Positions 8,907 through 18,660 of a stretch of DNA of 42,773 bases are shown piece after piece (position 1 is the stretch's first letter; each line of letters starts with the position of its first letter). The DNA lies in contig JADJQA010000050.1 of assembly GCA_016712985.1 (NCBI GenBank), positions 1-42,773 of the forward strand, in the 5' to 3' direction. The DNA comes from Sulfuritalea sp. (GTDB taxonomy: Bacteria > Pseudomonadota > Gammaproteobacteria > Burkholderiales > Rhodocyclaceae). The notes beneath the pieces were generated by a model. It saw nothing but the letters and a program-made list of their open reading frames with translations, ran no database searches and had not been told where the DNA came from. The translations under genes and the position numbers were made by a program.

Positions 8907-11900
8907 TCAGAGGCCGAGGTCGCGGGCCGGATCGATCTGCGCGGCGCCGAGACCGGACAGCGTCACCAGCAGGCGCGGTGCGCCCGGACCGGCGAGGCCG
9001 TCCGGATCGATCTGGATGCCGACGCCGCCGGCGACATTGACGATGCGCACGATGCCGTCGCCGACCGCGTTGGCGCCCGCATAACCGATGCTGGCCAGCA
9101 GTGGCGTCAGGTCGAGACGGTCCGTGCCCGGCAGGAAATCGGTGATGCGGTCGCCGGCGTCGCGCAGGCTGCCATAGACGAAGGTATCGCTGCCGGCGCC
9201 GCCGGTCAGCATGTCGGCGCCGATGCCGCCGGTGATGCGATCGTCGCCGGCGCTGCCGAGCAGCGTATCGCGTCCGGCCGTGCCGGCGATGGTCTTGACC
9301 AGCGACAGGCCGACCAGCACCGGATCGTGGTCGGACGAGCGATACGCGGTCGCGCTGTAGTAGTCGGGACCGCAGGTGCCGCAGGCCGGCTGCTTGAACT
9401 CGGTGTTGTAGTCGATGAACGAGGGTTCGTCGGCATTGATGTGCCAGTGCGCCGTGCCGACGATCTGGGCCGAAAGGCTGGGGGTGGCGAGTGCGTGGTC
9501 GAGGTAGCCCGATTCGCCGTCGAAGACGTAGGAATAGGCAAGGCCCTCGAAGCGGTCGATCTGGTCGACATAGCCGTTGGCGACGAAGTCGAGCACCGGA
9601 TCTTCCTTGCCATAGGCGTTGAGGTCGCCGATGACGATCACGTCGGCGTCGCCGCTGGCGGCCTGCCGGTTCGCGACGAAGCCGCGCAGGGCCTGTGCCT
9701 GTTCGGTACGCAGGGCGTTCCAGCAACCCTGGCCGTCGCCCTGGTCGGCGTTCGGGTCGGCATTCGGGTCGCCGGCGGGCGGACAACTGCCCTTCGACTT
9801 GAAGTGATTGACGACGGCGGTGAACTTCTCGCCGTTGGCGGCGGCGAAGGTCTGCGCCAGCGGCAGCCGGTTGTGGATCGGATTGGTGTCGGTGACCGCG
9901 CCGCCGACCGGGGTCAGGACGGCGGGCTTGTAGATCATCGCGACGCGGATCGCATCGCCGCCTGTGCCGCCCGCGGGAAGGCCGACCGTGGCCCAGGTTC
10001 CGGGGGCGGTGACGGCATTGAGGGCGCCCACGAGGTCCTGCGCCGCCGTGTTGCCGTTGTTCTCGATTTCCATCAGGCCGACGGCGTCCGCATTGAGGGC
10101 GGAAATCGCGCGAACGATCTTGTCCCGCTGGCGCGTGAATTCGGCGGCACTGTCGGCGCCGCGGCAATCGCTGCGCGTGCCGCTCGGGTAGCAGCCGGCG
10201 GAGCCCGTTGCATCGAGCGTGGTGAAATAGTTGAGGACGTTGAAGCTGCCGATGCGGACGTTGCCGCCAACCGTTGCCGGTGCTGCCGGGCGCGGATTGG
10301 TGCGACTGAAGACCACCGGTGCGGTCGGATGGATCTTGTAGTCGCTGAGGCCGTCGGCGAAATTGGTGGCCAAGCCGTAGTCGATGACGCCGGTGATGCC
10401 GGGGATCGTGTCGCCGGCACGCAGCGTGTTGTCGGCGCCGATGTACGGTGTCGGGTTCGGATTCTGGATCGAAGTACCGTCGTCGAGCAGGATGCGGCGG
10501 CGGGCGTTGTCGTCCGCCATCGCCGCGGCTTCGGGGCTGCCGGCCGGATGGCGATTGGTCGGCTTTTCGAGACGGCCGTCGGCGGACAGCGTGACCTGGC
10601 CGTAGCGTCCCTGGAAGAAGTTCTGCGACGCGGTGAGCGGCGTGGCGATGGTCACCAGCATGCCTTCGTGGCGCTCCAGATCGCCTTCGGTGATTTCCGG
10701 GAAGTCGATCGACGTCGGTGCGATCGAGTGGCCGCCGGAGACGAGGGTGACCGTGGGACCGGTGATCTCGGTGACCGGATTGGCGACCGCGCCGGGTCCG
10801 GAGCCGGTGGCGAATTCGGCAACGGCGCCGCTGACGCGAACGAGGTTGCCAACCGCTGCGGCAGCGGGCGGAGTACCACCGGTAAATACGAAAATGCCGT
10901 CGGAAGTCGCCGTGTCGCCATCGCCGACTTCGTCCTGCATGAAGAAGCCGTTGTTGTTGACCCGGGTGACGACGCCCTGCGTCGTCAGGTTCTGCCCCAG
11001 CAGCGGGCTGGCTGCGCCGCTGCCCTGGATCTGCGGAATCGGCGTGACTATCGCCGCCGTATTGACCGTGACAGTGACGGTGCAAGTGGCGCTCTGGACT
11101 TCGTTGTTGTCGAATCTGATCTGGACCGGCCAGGTGCCGGCCGCCGTGCTGTCCGCTACCTGCAGCGACACGCTGGCGCTGGCGCCGTCGCCGGATGCCG
11201 CGCTGAACGCGCCGAGACTGATGCCGACAACCGCGGCGGAAGTGATCGCCGCGCTGTTGACGATGCTGTCGGCGTCGCTGGCCGAGAGCATGACGCTGCC
11301 GCTGATGCCCTGGTCGAGCGTCAGCGTGGCCGGGCAGATGCTGACGATCGGCTGATTGACGCCGCCGAGCGGCGTGCCAGTGATGGAGATGTCGTCGATG
11401 CCCACCCACTCGTCGTTGCCGACGGCGTTGCCGGTGATGATGCGCACTTGCAGCAGGGACTGGTTGTCGGCGGCGGACGGCAGCGTGACGCTGACCGGTG
11501 TCGTCAGCGTCGCCAGGCTGGGGCCGCCGGTAGCGTCGGCGACGTAGGCGGCCGGCACGTTGGTGAAACTGCCGGCATTGCCGACGCGGTATTGCAGGGC
11601 GACCTGCTGGATGGAGTTGTCGGTCGAGCCGTCGAGATCGCGCAGCAGGTAGCCGACCTGGATGGTCTGCTGGCCCGTCGTGTCGAGGTGGATGACGATG
11701 TGCGGCGCATCGGCGGTGCCCGAGCCGTTGAGTGCGATCGTCGGATTGGCGATTTCGAACTCGGCGACGCCGCCGGTCGTGAAGGTATTCGGATTCGTCT
11801 GGTTCACCAGCGCATCGACCGGGGTCGCGCTGCCGTCGGCGAGCAGGGTCTGAGGATCGACGCCGGTGGACGCCGTCAGGCTGTCACCGCGGTAGCCGAC

Positions 11901-12101
11901 GATGCCAGGTACAGCACTCCAGTTTCCGCCTGCCGTCAGCAGCCCGGTGTTCGACCAGTCTTGGGCAAATGGCAGCGTTTGCGGCGTCGCGTCGGCAAGC
12001 GCCGCGAGCGGCGACAGGAATCCGACCGCCACAAGGCTGGCGGCGATCACGCGGGGAGCGAAGCAGCGCGCATTGGAGGAAGCGTTTTTCATCGGGTTCA
12101 T
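8907..12101 (-). CDS. ExeM/NucH-family extracellular endonuclease with C-terminal RTX repeats
   Basis: I chose ATG 12101 (MNPMKNASSNARCF), which is followed directly by a signal peptide (AASLVAVGFLSPLAALA); an upstream in-frame start would add 30 unlikely residues. Beta-sandwich regions come first, then an OB-like domain (GVVTRVNNNGFFMQDEVGDG). The endonuclease/exonuclease/phosphatase domain has the expected motifs: IGSFNVLNYF, AVGLMEIENNG, VVNHFKSKGS, VIVIGDLNAYG, GYLDHALA and RSSDHDPVL. The C-terminus carries RTX motifs (GSAGDDRITGGIGADMLTGG) and ends RDLGL. About 1064 residues, intact. The family degrades extracellular DNA. It lies 72 bases upstream of the nucleotidase on the same strand, a likely operon for use of DNA as a phosphorus source. 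Confidence 0.88.
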   Translation of the reverse strand: MNPMKNASSNARCFAPRVIAASLVAVGFLSPLAALADATPQTLPFAQDWSNTGLLTAGGNWSAVPGIVGYRGDSLTASTGVDPQTLLADGSATPVDALVNQTNPNTFTTGGVAEFEIANPTIALNGSGTADAPHIVIHLDTTGQQTIQVGYLLRDLDGSTDNSIQQVALQYRVGNAGSFTNVPAAYVADATGGPSLATLTTPVSVTLPSAADNQSLLQVRIITGNAVGNDEWVGIDDISITGTPLGGVNQPIVSICPATLTLDQGISGSVMLSASDADSIVNSAAITSAAVVGISLGAFSAASGDGASASVSLQVADSTAAGTWPVQIRFDNNEVQSATCTVTVTVNTAAIVTPIPQIQGSGAASPLLGQNLTTQGVVTRVNNNGFFMQDEVGDGDTATSDGIFVFTGGTPPAAAAVGNLVRVSGAVAEFATGSGPGAVANPVTEITGPTVTLVSGGHSIAPTSIDFPEITEGDLERHEGMLVTIATPLTASQNFFQGRYGQVTLSADGRLEKPTNRHPAGSPEAAAMADDNARRRILLDDGTSIQNPNPTPYIGADNTLRAGDTIPGITGVIDYGLATNFADGLSDYKIHPTAPVVFSRTNPRPAAPATVGGNVRIGSFNVLNYFTTLDATGSAGCYPSGTRSDCRGADSAAEFTRQRDKIVRAISALNADAVGLMEIENNGNTAAQDLVGALNAVTAPGTWATVGLPAGGTGGDAIRVAMIYKPAVLTPVGGAVTDTNPIHNRLPLAQTFAAANGEKFTAVVNHFKSKGSCPPAGDPNADPNADQGDGQGCWNALRTEQAQALRGFVANRQAASGDADVIVIGDLNAYGKEDPVLDFVANGYVDQIDRFEGLAYSYVFDGESGYLDHALATPSLSAQIVGTAHWHINADEPSFIDYNTEFKQPACGTCGPDYYSATAYRSSDHDPVLVGLSLVKTIAGTAGRDTLLGSAGDDRITGGIGADMLTGGAGSDTFVYGSLRDAGDRITDFLPGTDRLDLTPLLASIGYAGANAVGDGIVRIVNVAGGVGIQIDPDGLAGPGAPRLLVTLSGLGAAQIDPARDLGL

Positions 12102-12322
12102 GGGCCAGGGTGTCCGTTGGTGGGTTGTCGCCAACCGGACCGCAGGTCGCAAGGAAGCCGCGCCGCAGCCCGGAACAGAAGCAGCCGGCACTATGGGTGG
12201 CGAGGGTTACCGCGATGCGTGCGGGCAGGAACGGAAACCGTAGTCCGAATGGCGGAGCTTCATAGTCCGTTCGATTCAGACCGGCGCTCGAATTCGTCAT
12301 TTGGAAGTCGAGCCTGGAAGCA

Positions 12323-12355
12323 CCGTTCATCCTTGGACAAGCTCAGGACGAACGG
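12323..12355. repeat. REP-like palindrome
   Basis: An imperfect inverted repeat with arms CCGTTCATCCT and AGGACGAACGG around GACAAGCTC. This type of palindrome, with a GACAAGCTCAGGACGAACGG-like sequence, is a widespread extragenic repeat in proteobacteria. Confidence 0.6.
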
Positions 12356-12377
12356 GAATTTGTCTCGCAGGCGCTGC

Positions 12378-12485
12378 GTAGCTGTGCAGACCGATTCCGT
12401 GCTGTTGGAATTCGCTCGTCGCTCGGTCGATCACGAGGCTGCCATACGGAGCCACGAGCAAAAGATCGGCAAGCGACGGAAAGAG
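12378..12485. repeat. 108-bp dispersed repeat, copy B
   Basis: Partner of 5741-5848 (85 of 108 bases identical, no gaps, aligned by eye). On the minus strand it encodes FPSLADLLLVAPYGSLVID followed by RATSEF. The two copies bracket the nucleotidase/nuclease block, so recombination between them could delete or move that block. Confidence 0.55.
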
Positions 12486-12662
12486 GTGAGCATCAAGGCC
12501 CACGCACTGGTGAACAGGAAAGTAATCGAAACATTTTTCTTCCGGCGCGGTGTCAGCACGTGCGCGCGCCTGGTCGCGGCGAACCAAGCCGCATGTCTCT
12601 ATGCCGGTCAGCCGCAGGGCAAACGCGATGCGACGACCGGAAAAAACATGATCTCGTAACTG

Positions 12663-12686
12663 AACGTAGTTCCATTGGACTACGTT
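12663..12686. promoter_or_regulatory. 8-bp perfect inverted repeat upstream of the PhoX-type gene
   Basis: AACGTAGT and ACTACGTT flank an 8-base spacer (TCCATTGG), about 150 bases before the PhoX start. It could be an operator or an RNA hairpin. There is no T-run, so a terminator is less likely. The role is unknown. Confidence 0.3.
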
Positions 12687-12837
12687 TGCACCCTTGGGAC
12701 ATCGAACGCCTGCAATCCTCGGACATCAATATCAGCCCCATCAACGGTCGGCGGGGTTGCTTGCGTTTCATCCTGCCGGCATGTCGGTACGCCGCCGTTC
12801 CACCAAGACCTTTCCAAGCCACCGCCAGGAGATTCCA

Positions 12838-14409
12838 ATGATCCGCAAGACCCTCATCGCCACCGCCGTCGCGTCGGCTTTCGTCGCCAGCCCGGCACTT
12901 GCCCAGGTTCAGGGCCCCAGCAGTTCGAAGACCCCCTATGTGATCCCGACCGCTCCAGGCTGGAGCGTCACCTCCATTCTCACGGTCGGCGACGAAGCCG
13001 TTAACAAATACAAGATGGTCGGCATCCCCGACGGTCTCGGCGCCTACGACAACGGTCCCAACAGCGACACCTTCACCGTACTGATGAACCATGAACTGGG
13101 CGACACTCAGGGCGTCGCGCGCGCTCACGGTAGCAAGGGCGCCTTCGTTTCCGAGTGGGTCATCAACAAGAACACCCTGCAGGTAGTCAGTGGCCAGGAC
13201 CTGGTGCAGAGCGCTGCGAACGTACCACCGGTGGCCTCGGCGGTAGCTACACCTCGGGCACCACCAGCTTCGCGCGCCTGTGCTCGGCCGACCTGCCGGC
13301 CGTCTCGGCCTTCTACAACGCCAAGACCAACAAGGGTACCCAGACCCGCATTTTCATGAACGGTGAAGAAAACGGTAACGAAGGCCGCGCCTTTGGCTTC
13401 GTCGCCACGGGCAGCAACAAGGGCAAGGTTTACGAACTGCCGTACCTGGGCAAGTTCTCCTGGGAAAACAGCGTCGCCAATCCGTATTCCGGCGACAAGA
13501 CCGTTGTCATCGGCCTCGACGACTCGACGCCGGGCCAGGTTTATGTCTACCAGGGCACCAAGACCAACACGGGCCTCGACATCGACAAGGCCGGCCTGAC
13601 CAACGGTACGCTCGCGGGGATCAAGGTCGATACGCCCAACCCCACCCTCAATGCGCAGGGCGGTGCTTCAGGCAACCTAGAGCAGGGTCAGATCAACGGT
13701 CGGCTTCTCGACCGTCGGTGTTGACACCACCGTAAGCGGCGCCATCCAGCAGACCAGTAGCCGCTCAGCCAGGGTCACCGAGTTCGCGCGTCCGGAAGAC
13801 GGCCATTGGGCCGATGCCAAGACCTTCTATTTCGTCACCACCGGCGCCGATTACGACGGATCTGCTGGTCCCCTCGTTGCGCAAACAGCGCGGCTGTACA
13901 AGTTGTCCTTCAACGAAGCGGCCGGTGTGGTGGATTACGGTAACGGCACCGTCACAATGGTCAAGGATGCCGCCACGTTGGTCGGCTCCGACGGCGACAC
14001 CGCCCGTTCCTTCGACAACATGGTGGTCGGTGATAGTGGCAAGATCTATATCCAGGAAGACCCGGGTAACAGCTCCTACATTGCCAAGACTTGGGAATAC
14101 GACCCGGCGACCGGCACCTGGACCCAGATCCTGAAGTCCGACACCGACCGCTTCATCACCGGTGCGCCGTACTTCCTGACACAGGACGAGGAAAGCTCCG
14201 GCATCATCGATGTCACTACGATCCTGGGCAGGAACGACGGCAAGCGCTACTTCCTCGGTGACATGCAGGCGCACTACAACATCGCCGGCGAACTGGTCCA
14301 GGGCGGCCAACTGTATCTAGCCGCGGTCCCCGAGCCCGAGACCTACGCGATGTTGCTGGCCGGCCTCGGCCTGGTCGGCTTGATCGCCCGTCGCCGCAAA
14401 GGCAAGTAA
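12838..14409 (+). CDS. PhoX-like (DUF839) alkaline phosphatase with PEP-CTERM signal (two frameshifts)
   Basis: ATG 12838 follows a good ribosome-binding site (AGGAG). A signal peptide (MIRKTLIATAVASAFVASPA) precedes a body with TFTVLMNHELGD, TRIFMNGEENGNEGRAFGF, EFARPEDGHW and IYIQEDPGNSSYIAKTWEY. These are PhoX/DUF839 features, with acidic residues that bind calcium and iron in that family. The C-terminus is VPEPETYAMLLAGLGLVGLI followed by ARRRKGK, a PEP-CTERM signal. Frame changes near 13221 and 13700 are required; corrected length is about 523 residues. PhoX releases phosphate from organophosphates. Divergence from an extracellular nuclease and nucleotidase supports a phosphate-scavenging role. 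Catalytic activity cannot be proved from sequence alone. Confidence 0.75.
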
Positions 14410-14412
14410 CAC

Positions 14413-14463
14413 AAACCGGCTTCACGGTTTGCAGGATCGAGGGCCACAGCATGCTGCGGCCCT
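14413..14463 (+). terminator. Possible terminator after the PhoX-type gene
   Basis: Two hairpins follow the stop codon: AAACCG/CGGTTT (14413-14430) and GGGCC-CAGC/GCTG-GGCCC with one mismatch (14440-14463), the latter followed by a weak T-rich stretch (TTGTGCTTTA). The poor T-run keeps confidence low. Confidence 0.4.
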
Positions 14464-14541
14464 TGTGCTTTACGGGTCGATTCACCACAAAACCAGTCCT
14501 GATTGGCAATGATCCTCGGCCAGCGAATTTATCGGTTAACT

Positions 14542-14642
14542 CGTCATTCCGGGACTGCCCGCCAGGGCAGAACCCGGAATCCAGGGAATTTCCAGCCGCG
14601 TTTCCTGGATTCCGGGTTCCGCTTCGCGGCCCCGGAATGACG
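14542..14642. repeat. 101-bp composite REP element
   Basis: Perfect 12-bp ends, CGTCATTCCGGG and CCCGGAATGACG, enclose further inverted segments (CTGCCC/GGGCAG, CCTGGATTCCGGG and its partner). The whole folds as a double hairpin, as in paired REP elements. It lies between convergent genes. Confidence 0.7.
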
Positions 14643-14711
14643 GGCTGGGGCTGCTTGACAATCAAGAAACCAGTTGGTCAGCCCCCCGCGCTGGCCGGGA
14701 TCCCGGCAACT

Positions 14712-16108
14712 TCAATACGCGTGCCGGTCCCTCAGCACTACGCGGACGGTCTTGAGGATGATCCACAGGTCCATGCCCAGCGACCAGGTGCGCAGGTAAT
14801 CGAGGTCGTATTCGACGCGCTTGCGCATCTTGTCCAGGGTATCGGTTTCGCCGCGGTAACCATGGACCTGGGCCCAGCCGGTGATGCCGGGTTTGACCTT
14901 GTGCCGCAGCATGTAGCCCTTGAGAAGCTTGCGATAGAGTTCGTTGTGCGCCACCGCATGGGGCCGCGGGCCGACGACGCTCATGCGCCCCTGCAGCACA
15001 TTGATGAACTGCGGCAGTTCGTCGAGGGAGGTCCTGCGCAGGAAGGCGCCGAGCCGCGTCACACGCTGGTCGTTGCGCGTGGCCTGGACGATCTGCTCGC
15101 CATCCTCGCAGACCGTCATCGAGCGGAACTTGTAGACCAGGATCTCCCTGCCGTCGGCGCCGTAGCGCCGCTGCTTGAACAGCACCGGGCCGGGCGAACT
15201 GCGCTTGACGCCGATGGCAATGGCCAGCATCAGCGGCGAGATCAGGGCAAGGATCAGCAGCGACAGCACGACGTCGCTCAGGCGCTTGATCGCGCCGTCG
15301 ATGCCGGTAAAGGGCGTCTCGCAGACGGCCACTACGGGCATGCCGTTGATGCTGGCGATGCGGCCCTGGATCAGGTCGGTGACGAACAGGTCGGGCACGA
15401 AATAGATCGACGCGGTGGTGTCGCGCAGGTCGCCCAGCAGCGCCATGATGCGCGGCTGGGTGGCCATCGGCAAGGTGACGTAGATCAGGTCGATGCGGTT
15501 TTCCTTGACGAAGGCCGCCACCTCGCTCAGCTTGCCGAGCAGGCGTCCGCCGGCCGGCAACTCCGCCAGCCGCCGGCTCTCGCGGTCGTCGAAGAAGCCC
15601 ACCAGGCACGTGCCGAGGAAGGGATCGCCACGGATTTCGCGGTCCAGGCGAATGCCATGTTCCGTGGTGCCGGCAATCACCGCCGTGCGCTGATTGCCCT
15701 GCATCGCCATCACCCGCGGCAGGAGCATCCTGGCGGCGAAATGCGACGCCACCAGAACCAGCGGCGTCGCCGCCAGCCAGGTCACGGTCATCGACGCCGG
15801 GAAATATTTCAGGTAGCCGGTGGCATAGCCGAACAGCAGCAGGATGGCCGCCAGCGCGAGCCAGTAGAGGATCACGTCGCGGACCAGCTTCCACGGCCGC
15901 TCATGGAAGCGCGATTCGCCGGGGAAGGTCATCGCGAAGACGATCAGCGCCAGCACGATGTAGCGCGCGTCAAGGGTTTCGCCGACCTGGCTTGCCGAGA
16001 CGAGCAGGAAGACACGATCAGCAGCGGATCGAGCAGCGCTCCGACCAGCGAGGTCAGGCTGAGCTGGGTCTTTAGCAGACGCTGTTGGCGATCGAGAACG
16101 GCGAGCAT
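14712..16108 (-). CDS. Undecaprenyl-phosphate sugar phosphotransferase for exopolysaccharide (one frameshift)
   Basis: Start ATG 16108 (MLAVLDRQQRLLKTQLSLTS); a frame change near 16010 joins it to the long frame. N-terminal membrane helices (VILYWLALAAILLLFGYATG) and a nucleotide-binding-like middle (RTAVIAGTTEHGIRLDREIR) precede a bacterial sugar transferase domain: KRLSDVVLSLLILALISPLM, VLFKQRRYGADG, VYKFRSMTV, RRTSLDELPQFINVLQGRMS, VGPRPHAVAHN and KPGITGWAQVHGYRGET. These are the signature motifs of the WcaJ/EPS polyprenyl glycosylphosphotransferase family, which attaches the first sugar phosphate to undecaprenyl phosphate at the inner membrane. Corrected length is about 465 residues. It is divergent from EpsL, supporting a shared EPS locus. 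Confidence 0.88.
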
Positions 16109-16263
16109 GACGTGAAGCCGCCCAGGGCGGCGGGAAAACGCGGGGAATACCGGGGGACCCGACACAATACGCCGCCATTGTGGCGGCAAGATGACGGTCG
16201 TCGCTACCGGGTCGCCACCCTTGTAGTCTGGCCTTAACATGAGCCTGCTAGGCTGCACGGTCC

Positions 16264-17449
16264 ATGAGAATCGCACCCACCGCAGGCCCTTGCTGGCGCG
16301 GCCTTGCCACGGCTGCGGCACTCGCTTTGCTGCCGGCCGCCGCACATGCCGACGCGGGTCAGGGCATCAACTATTCGGTCGGCGCCACGCTGACCAACGA
16401 TGACAACCTCCTCCGCCTGCCGCCGGGATTCGATCCGGCGGGAGCCCTTGGCGCCATCCAGAAGAGCGACAGCTTTACCACCACGAGCCTCGGCCTGGTT
16501 GCCTACAAGGAAATCGGGATTCAGCGCCTGAACCTCGACGTGCAGGTTAACCGGTCGCGCTACCGGCGGTTCACCTATCTCGACAACGACGGCCACAACA
16601 TCGTCGGAAGCTGGGCCTGGGCGGTGGGCCACCGCCTGCGCGGCGACCTGTCGTTTTCCAGCAAGGAGTCGTTGAGCAGCTTCGAGGATACCAACTCGAG
16701 GGTCCGCAACATCAACACCGTCACCGCCCAGAGCGCCAGCGCCTACCTGCAGGTGGCGCCCGACTGGGAAGTTTTCGGCGTTTTGAGCAACGACGATTCC
16801 AGCAACTCCGCGACCAGCAACCAGGCCGCCAGCTACGCCAGCCGCAACACCGAAACCGGCCTCCGCTATAGCGCACGCGCCGGTCATCAATTGAAGCTTG
16901 TCCCTGCGCCAAAGCCGCTCTGACGATCAGGTACGCCAGGACAACTTCGACGTCCGCAGCACCTGGGTTTATTCGGGCCTGACACGGCTTTCCGCCGGTT
17001 TCGGCGGGGTTCGGCGCCGTGACGAGAGCGGTGGCGGCGCCACGTCGGATTCCAGCGGCGCCACGGGAAACCTGGACGTGGCGTGGGCGATGTCGCCCAA
17101 GACCCAGTTCAGCCTTGCCGCGCGTCGGGACGTCGAGCCCGCGGCAAGCAACTTTTCCACCAACACCCTGGTTCGCGGCGCCACGCTGGGCGCCAACTGG
17201 GCGCCGACGGTCAAGACCTCGCTGCAGTTCTCGCTCGACCGTACGATCACCCTTTACGCCGCCGACCCGAGCGCCGCTACCGCGCCGCGCGAGGACAGCG
17301 TGCGTGGCGCCGGCCTCACCCTGTCGGTCCGCCCGGATCGCGCGCTTTCGTTGAGCTTTTCGCTGCGCGACGAAGCGCGGGATTCGAACCAGGCGCGCTT
17401 CAGCTACCGCTACCTTGTCGCCACCGCATCGGCGGTATTTGCCTTCTGA
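16264..17449 (+). CDS. epsL: EpsL-type outer-membrane beta-barrel of the PEP-CTERM/EPS locus (one frameshift)
   Basis: The protein has a signal peptide (ATAAALALLPAAAHADA) and a motif typical of EpsL, YSVGATLTNDDNLLRLPPGF. It continues as repeated amphipathic strands (TTTSLGLVAYKEIGIQRLNL, NRSRYRRFTYLDNDGHNIVG). A frame change near 16890 leads to DVRSTWVYSGLTRLSAGFG and TLGANWAPTVKTSLQFSLDR, ending in Phe (VATASAVFAF), an outer-membrane C-terminus. About 395 residues. EpsL-type proteins occur in exopolysaccharide operons of betaproteobacteria with PEP-CTERM systems and are thought to help polymer export. The transferase lies divergently 155 bases away, so the regulatory region is shared. Confidence 0.8.
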
Positions 17450-17478
17450 GAGTCACCCCGTTCATGGTATCGCCGATG

Positions 17479-17486
17479 TATAAAAT
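17479..17486 (+). promoter_or_regulatory. Possible -10 element of the TelA operon
   Basis: TATAAAAT occurs about 40 bases before the first gene of the operon, in an otherwise GC-rich gap. No convincing -35 is seen at standard spacing. Confidence 0.3.
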
Positions 17487-17525
17487 GGGGGCCTGAGCGA
17501 GGACTCCGACAAAAGGCCTGTAAAT

Positions 17526-18631
17526 ATGGAAATCAAACGAATCCTGGGACCTGCATTCGCCGCCATCCTGGCTGTGGGCATTGGCGTTGGCGTCTTCGTT
17601 TCGCATGGGCGCAAGGCGGAAACGGAGGCCGCGCGGGAAGCCGCGGCCGCCGTGGTCGATGTCAAAGGCATGATCGGCTCGGAAAAGGAGTCGTTCTTCG
17701 CCGATGCCAAGGTCATCGAACGCCTGGCGGCCAGGGGCTTCCGCGTCAGCATCGAGAAGGTGGGCTCGCGGAGATCGCCACGCGGGATCTGAAGGGCTAC
17801 GATTTCGGCTTTCCGGCGGGCGTGCCGGCGGCGATCGCCTTGCAGAACAAGTCCAAGGCGAAACAGGTGTATCCGACCTTCTTCACGCCGATGGCGGTGG
17901 CTTCGTGGAAGCTGCTGGTGCCGCTGCTGGAAAAAGAGGGCATCGTCAGGAAGACCGAAGACGCCTACTACATCGTCGATCTGAAGCGGTTGCTGGCGAT
18001 GAGCGAGAAAGGGGTTCGCTGGCGCGACCTCAAGGACAACACGGCGTTTCCGACCGGCAAGAGCATCCTGATCAACTCGACCGACGTGCGCAAGTCGAAT
18101 TCGGCCGCGATGTACCTGGCGCTGGCCAGCTACGTCGTCAATGACAACAATGTCGTGGATGACAACGAGCAGGCGAACCGGGTCTTGCCCTTCGTGACAT
18201 CGCTGTTCCTGCGTCAGGGTTTGCAGGAATCCAGTTCCGCCGGTCCGTTCGAGGACTATACGACGATGGGCGTGGGCAAGGCCCCGCTGGTGATGATTTA
18301 TGAAAGCCAGTTCATCGAGTACCAGTCGAAGCGCGCCCAGCCGAACCCGGACATGGTGCTGCTTTATCCGCAGCCGACGATCTATACCAAACACATCGTG
18401 GTGCCGCTGACGGAGAACGGGCGGCGTCTTGGCGAGCTTCTGGCGACGGATCCCGCGTTGCAGGAACTTGCCGCCCGCTTCGGCTATCGCACATCATCGC
18501 CGGAACACTTCGCCGCGTTCCTCACGAGCAGGAACCTTCAGGCCCCGGCCACGCTGGTCGACGTGATCGACCCGCCCAGCTTCGAGATTCTGGAACGCAT
18601 GATCCAGGAAATCGAAAAGAAATTCCGTTAG
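17526..18631 (+). CDS. Periplasmic substrate-binding-like protein (one frameshift)
   Basis: A membrane anchor or signal (GPAFAAILAVGIGVGVFVS) is followed by DVKGMIGSEKESFFADAKVI and, after a frame change near 17775, by RDLKGYDFGFPAGVPAAIAL. Later parts (PTFFTPMAVASWKLLVPLLE, WRDLKDNTAFPTGKSILINS, DMVLLYPQPTIYTKHIVVPL) have the pattern of type 2 periplasmic binding proteins. Corrected length is about 368 residues. It is first in a tight operon with TelA, a second binding domain fused to VWA, and XpaC. No transporter permease is nearby, so sensing or scaffolding is as likely as uptake. The ligand is unknown. Confidence 0.7.
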
Positions 18632-18660
18632 CCCATCCCCTCGCCGAAAGGAAACCCGTC

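Larger units (their letters stand above)
12102..12837. other. Divergent intergenic region with repeats
   Basis: About 735 bases separate the nuclease and phosphatase genes, which diverge. I see no gene. The region holds a REP-like palindrome (12323-12355), copy B of a 108-bp repeat (12378-12485) and an 8-bp inverted repeat (12663-12686). It must also contain the promoters of both flanking genes. I searched by eye for a Pho-box-like repeat and found none I would defend. Confidence 0.5.

Noticed and set aside
8671..11409. A 912-codon minus-strand frame in another phase of the nuclease gene
   Set aside because: Arg/Gly/His-rich shadow of the real nuclease frame, which has all catalytic motifs.
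6915..12659. A 1914-codon open frame on the plus strand
   Set aside because: It is antisense to the intact nucleotidase and nuclease genes, is extremely rich in Gly/Val/Ala/Asp/Arg, has no family motifs and follows from high GC at third codon positions.
12102..12837. Pho box upstream of the phosphatase/nuclease genes
   Set aside because: No pair of 7-bp CTGTCAT-like repeats at the right spacing could be found; phosphate regulation remains an inference from gene content.
14451..16115. A 554-codon plus-strand frame opposite the sugar phosphotransferase
   Set aside because: Antisense shadow of a clearly recognised gene, with His/Gln/Arg-rich composition and no domain.
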